Below are positions 61,303 through 64,000 of a stretch of 64,000 nt of DNA, piece by piece. Where the stretch lies: contig NZ_KB910933.1 of assembly GCF_000383235.1 (NCBI RefSeq), positions 1 to 64,000 of the forward strand. The letters run 5' to 3'. The first letter of the stretch is position 1. Each line of letters starts with the position of its first letter. The notes beneath the pieces are model-generated. The model searched no databases. It worked only from the letters and a program-made list of their open reading frames with translations, and was not told the origin of the DNA. A program made the position numbers and the translations under genes. The DNA is from Bacillus sp. 123MFChir2 (lineage in GTDB: Bacteria; Bacillota; Bacilli; Bacillales; Bacillaceae_G).

Positions 61303-62550
61303 ATGTCACTACAGTCAAAATATTTAGCAGGAATTTCACTTGGAATAATGGGAGTTGGGTTTGCCGCAACAATTCCGTTTCAAGGAACGATAGCAGGTGG
61401 GATTATACAAGGCGGCTTTGAAGCTGGTTTAGTAGGCGGACTTGCCGATTGGTTTGCAGTTACGGCGCTGTTTCGTCATCCGATGGGAATCCCAATTCCG
61501 CATACAGCACTACTACCAAAAAATCGGAAACGAATTACGAAAGGACTTGTTTCCACACTGGAAAATGATTGGCTGACGAAAGAAAGTATAACAAGTAAGG
61601 CAAAAGAGATGGAGTTAGCACAAATAGTATTGCAGATTGCAGAAAGAGAGTTGCAATCGGATAGCGTGAGAAAAGGTATTGTTACAATTGCTGAAAAAGC
61701 GATTCTGCAAATTAATATTGAAAAATTAGCTACTATAATTGAAAAAGAATTAAAAACGTATTTGCACACGATTCATACAGGACATATACTGCAAGTCCTT
61801 ATTGATCAATTGGTTGCAGAAGAGTACGATGAAAAAACATTTGATTATATGTTAGTTAAAGCAAAAGAGTGGACACTTCAAGATGAAGCGCGTTATCAGC
61901 TCGGAAGTTTAGGCATGAAAGCGATGGAAAATATAAAAGTAGAGGGATTTTTACAGTTTACGCTTAAATCTTTTATGAATATGGTAGATGAAGAAAAAAT
62001 CGGAAACATTTTGCAGAAGTTTGTGATTAGTAATATTAGTAGTTTACAAAATCCTGATAATAGCACAAGACAACTTATATTAATGAAGATTCGTCAAGAA
62101 CTTATTCAAGTTAAGGGAAATGAAGCGCTATTACAGGAATTAGAGAATTGGAAAGCAAGTTTGATTGCAAATTGGGAAGTTAATGAAAAAATAGCAGGAA
62201 TGTTGGGTCAAGCACAGGAAAGAGTAGTTGCTTTTGTTAAAACAGAAGAGTTTACAAATAAATATCTTCTTTCATTTTTAAGGGCGCAAATGAATCAAGT
62301 AAAAGAAAATCCAGTAACGATTCAAAAAATGGAAGAATGGTTGCAAAAGCAAATTGTAACTCTTGTCGAAAACAATCATTCTAAAATTGGAAAGCTTGTA
62401 CAAGAAAATCTTGATAAGCTAGATGATCAAAAACTAATTGAAATGATTGAAAATAATGTAGGAAAAGATTTGCAGTGGATTCGTGTAAATGGTGCTGTTT
62501 GTGGCTTTATGATTGGGTTAGTTTTGGAAGGGATTAAAGCAATTATATAG
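61303..62550 (+). CDS. DUF445 family protein (YheB/YjiN-like)
   Basis: A 415-residue protein. The N-terminal part has two hydrophobic stretches (~7-30 and ~33-50) and the family motif EAGLVGGLADWFAVTALFRH, then PIPHTALLPKNRKRITKGL. The centre (~95-385) is long helices, probably extended, and the C-terminus ends in a membrane helix (~393-412). In Bacillus this family is linked to coat or membrane structures, but no biochemical role is settled. AAGAGGATG lies upstream of the ATG. It has a converging terminator shared with the next gene. Confidence 0.85.
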   Translation: MSLQSKYLAGISLGIMGVGFAATIPFQGTIAGGIIQGGFEAGLVGGLADWFAVTALFRHPMGIPIPHTALLPKNRKRITKGLVSTLENDWLTKESITSKAKEMELAQIVLQIAERELQSDSVRKGIVTIAEKAILQINIEKLATIIEKELKTYLHTIHTGHILQVLIDQLVAEEYDEKTFDYMLVKAKEWTLQDEARYQLGSLGMKAMENIKVEGFLQFTLKSFMNMVDEEKIGNILQKFVISNISSLQNPDNSTRQLILMKIRQELIQVKGNEALLQELENWKASLIANWEVNEKIAGMLGQAQERVVAFVKTEEFTNKYLLSFLRAQMNQVKENPVTIQKMEEWLQKQIVTLVENNHSKIGKLVQENLDKLDDQKLIEMIENNVGKDLQWIRVNGAVCGFMIGLVLEGIKAII

Positions 62551-62551
62551 G

Positions 62552-62590
62552 AAAAAACCTTCCGCATGATGAATGTGGAAGGTTTTTTTT
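62552..62590. terminator. Bidirectional terminator
   Basis: AAAAAACCTTCCGCAT / ATGTGGAAGGTTTTTTTT, between convergent genes. Confidence 0.9.
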
Positions 62591-62595
62591 ACTTC

Positions 62596-63174
62596 TTATT
62601 TTTCAAGAACACTTATGTCTATATTATAAGTTTTTTGAATGTTTAGCTGGTGTGTACCATTTCCTGTTTTTATGGTGTTTTTATACCATTGTTCTTTTTG
62701 ATTTGAATCGGGATTCTCCTCTGAAGTATTATTTTCTGTTTTCGTTAGTTCTTCTACATGTTCCCAAGGTGTACTACCATGAGAATCCTTTTGAGTGGTT
62801 ACAGCTGATAGTGTCATATCACTATCTTTTACAAGATGAACAGATACACTTGAACTTTCTTGTACAGACCAATTATTTTGCAATTGACCTGGGTAAAGAG
62901 AGAGTTCTCTTTCAGAACCACGAATTTCCACGTTTTTATTTTGCGGGAGGACAAGTGTTGCTGTCATTCGTGATTGTGAAGCGAAGAATTTATGGTAAAC
63001 AGGTAATGGTTTTAATGTCACATACATCGTTTCGCCGACTGTTTGAATCGCAATGAATTCGTCCTGCTTTAGTTTGTCTTTTTCATTTTCTTTCATAGTC
63101 ATTTCATATGTTCCTAGCAAATGTACTTTATTGCTGTTGCTTCCTTCTATCATACCTTTCGAGAGGACTCCCAC
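62596..63174 (-). CDS. Hypothetical protein, probably 5'-truncated
   Basis: A frame of about 192 codons. The middle (~60-125: MTATLVLPQNKNVEIRGSER, ELSLYPGQLQNNWSVQESSS) looks like beta-strand repeats of a DUF4097-type surface or membrane-associated protein. The tail (~135-175) is polar, rich in E/N/S. No signal peptide is present at the GTG used as start, and there is no ribosome-binding site there. The upstream DNA belongs to the second TnpB element, so its 5' part was probably removed or separated by that insertion. Function unknown. Confidence 0.5.
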   Translation of the reverse strand: MGVLSKGMIEGSNSNKVHLLGTYEMTMKENEKDKLKQDEFIAIQTVGETMYVTLKPLPVYHKFFASQSRMTATLVLPQNKNVEIRGSERELSLYPGQLQNNWSVQESSSVSVHLVKDSDMTLSAVTTQKDSHGSTPWEHVEELTKTENNTSEENPDSNQKEQWYKNTIKTGNGTHQLNIQKTYNIDISVLEK

Positions 63175-63240
63175 CTCTAAACATATGTGAAGGTGGTGAG
63201 GTGAATCGAAAAAAATATTTTATGCTTAAGTAAAACGATA

Positions 63241-63254
63241 GAAACGTACGTTCT
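63241..63254. promoter_or_regulatory. SOS-box-like palindrome before TnpB 2
   Basis: GAAACGTACGTTCT, 13 of 14 bases as in the site before TnpB 1. TAATAT at 63265-63270 could be the -10 element, so the palindrome would cover the -35 region. Confidence 0.65.
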
Positions 63255-63291
63255 TGTTTTGGTGTAATATCTTTAACAAGGAGGTGAAAAA

Positions 63292-64000
63292 ATGACAACG
63301 GAAAATCAAATACATTATAAAACTCTTCAGATTTGGATTAAAAAAGGACATCGTATGTATTCTTATTTTCAAGAATCTTGCCAAAACGCTAAAAATATGT
63401 ATAACACGACAAACTTTTATATACGACAAGTGTATACAGGTTTGACACAAGATAAGGAATTGCAACCTTTACAAAAAGAAATTTTGGATACAATTGATAA
63501 AAACATTGGGAAGATGAATCATACACAACTTCTTGCCTATCAAAAGAAATTGGAAAAAGAGAAAACAAAACCAAAAGAAAAACAAAAAGAAGTGAAATGT
63601 AATTTGTTTTCAGAACCAACTACAGAAAAACCTTATGTAGATTTTAATTTTCTGGATGCATTATTTAAAGCGATGATTCAGAAGGATTATCGTGCTTTGC
63701 CTACGCAATCTAGTCAATCAATCATGAAAAATGTATTCCGAAATTGGAAGTCTTTTTTTGCTAGTTTAAAAAATTATAAAAAGAATCCTAACAAATATAC
63801 TGGAAAACCTAGAATTCCAAAGTATATTCGTTCTTCTGAAAAGGAAATCCTGTATACAAATCAAGATTGTATCATTAAAAATGATAAGTTTTTAAAGTTT
63901 CCAAAGACAAAACTGCAATTAAACATTGGGAAATTGGGGCTTACTGAAGGTAAACTGAAGCAAGTTCGTGTGATCCCAAAATACAATGGATATGTGGTGG
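63292..64000 (+). CDS. TnpB-family RNA-guided nuclease, 5' part (cut by window edge)
   Basis: The frame is open from ATG 63292, behind AAGGAGGTG, to the end of the window: at least 236 codons. KTLQIWIKKGHRMYSYFQES, CQNAKNMYNTTNFYIRQVYT, ALPTQSSQSIMKNVFRNWKS, then GKPRIPKYIRSSEKEILYTN and YPKYNGYVV-type end are the REC/WED region of TnpB. The catalytic RuvC part lies outside. It has a leader with the same SOS-box-like palindrome as TnpB 1, and CCACCT...AGGTGG (63170-63196) may be the left-end hairpin. It is only distantly related to TnpB 1 in protein sequence. Confidence 0.82.
   Translation, partial: MTTENQIHYKTLQIWIKKGHRMYSYFQESCQNAKNMYNTTNFYIRQVYTGLTQDKELQPLQKEILDTIDKNIGKMNHTQLLAYQKKLEKEKTKPKEKQKEVKCNLFSEPTTEKPYVDFNFLDALFKAMIQKDYRALPTQSSQSIMKNVFRNWKSFFASLKNYKKNPNKYTGKPRIPKYIRSSEKEILYTNQDCIIKNDKFLKFPKTKLQLNIGKLGLTEGKLKQVRVIPKYNGYVV

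Noticed and set aside
52201-64000. TnpA (Y1) transposase partner for the TnpB genes
   Set aside because: No HUH/Y1 frame was found near either TnpB, so these look like TnpB-only elements; the second could have one beyond the window.

Overview
The window is chromosomal DNA of a Bacillus cereus-group bacterium. It is AT-rich, has Bacillus-type Shine-Dalgarno sites and frequent TTG/GTG starts, and carries a Listeria/B. cereus-type MogR motility regulator, an H-type small acid-soluble spore protein and many copies of a B. cereus-group-style interspersed repeat. The number of repeats, IS remnants and decayed genes suggests a rearranged lineage. There are no rRNA, tRNA or CRISPR loci.

Layout. 1-6.7 kb: tail of an IS30 transposase, mogR, a decayed flagellin, a TPR glycosyltransferase (probably flagellin glycosylation), wrecked rmlA/rmlB (dTDP-sugar) genes and one intact flagellin. 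6.7-9.8 kb: repeats and a frameshifted IS1380 transposase. 9.8-19.7 kb: a compact flagellar operon (lytic transglycosylase, three SpoA/C-ring proteins, fliO-like, fliP, fliQ, fliR, flhB, flhA, flhF, flgG). 20-33.5 kb: housekeeping and accessory genes (azlCD with a leader, WGR/DUF4240, sspH, an XRE-TPR regulator divergent from an MFS exporter with twin operators, MarR/DUF3147/hydrolase, FbpA-like).

33.9-44.3 kb is the most interesting block. It holds two IucA/IucC-type (NIS) siderophore synthetases, an MFS exporter and an alanine/ornithine-racemase-like PLP protein, ordered sfaD<- ->sfaA-sfaB-sfaC exactly as in the staphyloferrin A locus of staphylococci. A complete siderophore ABC importer with its own ATPase follows. 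Strong Fur boxes lie in the sfaD/sfaA gap and before the binding protein. This looks like a self-contained staphyloferrin A-like synthesis, export and uptake system in a Bacillus.

44.4-64 kb: a DinB-family gene behind a LexA-type SOS box, nhaC, fumC, a nosD-nosL-nosY-nosF copper-site assembly set without nosZ in view, an internally deleted TnpB element that breaks an HTH gene, a frameshifted GIY-YIG gene, MATE and MFS exporters, HAD, an extra FabH, SMP-30, DUF3995, DUF445, and the start of a second TnpB gene cut by the window edge. Both TnpB genes have the same SOS-box-like palindrome upstream as the dinB-like gene.

Across the window there are about 17 copies or fragments of one repeat family. 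Three are complete MITEs of about 270-286 bp with GTAACTACTCAG-type terminal inverted repeats; two have perfect 8-bp target duplications. Most of the others sit just after gene 3' ends, all in the same orientation relative to the gene.
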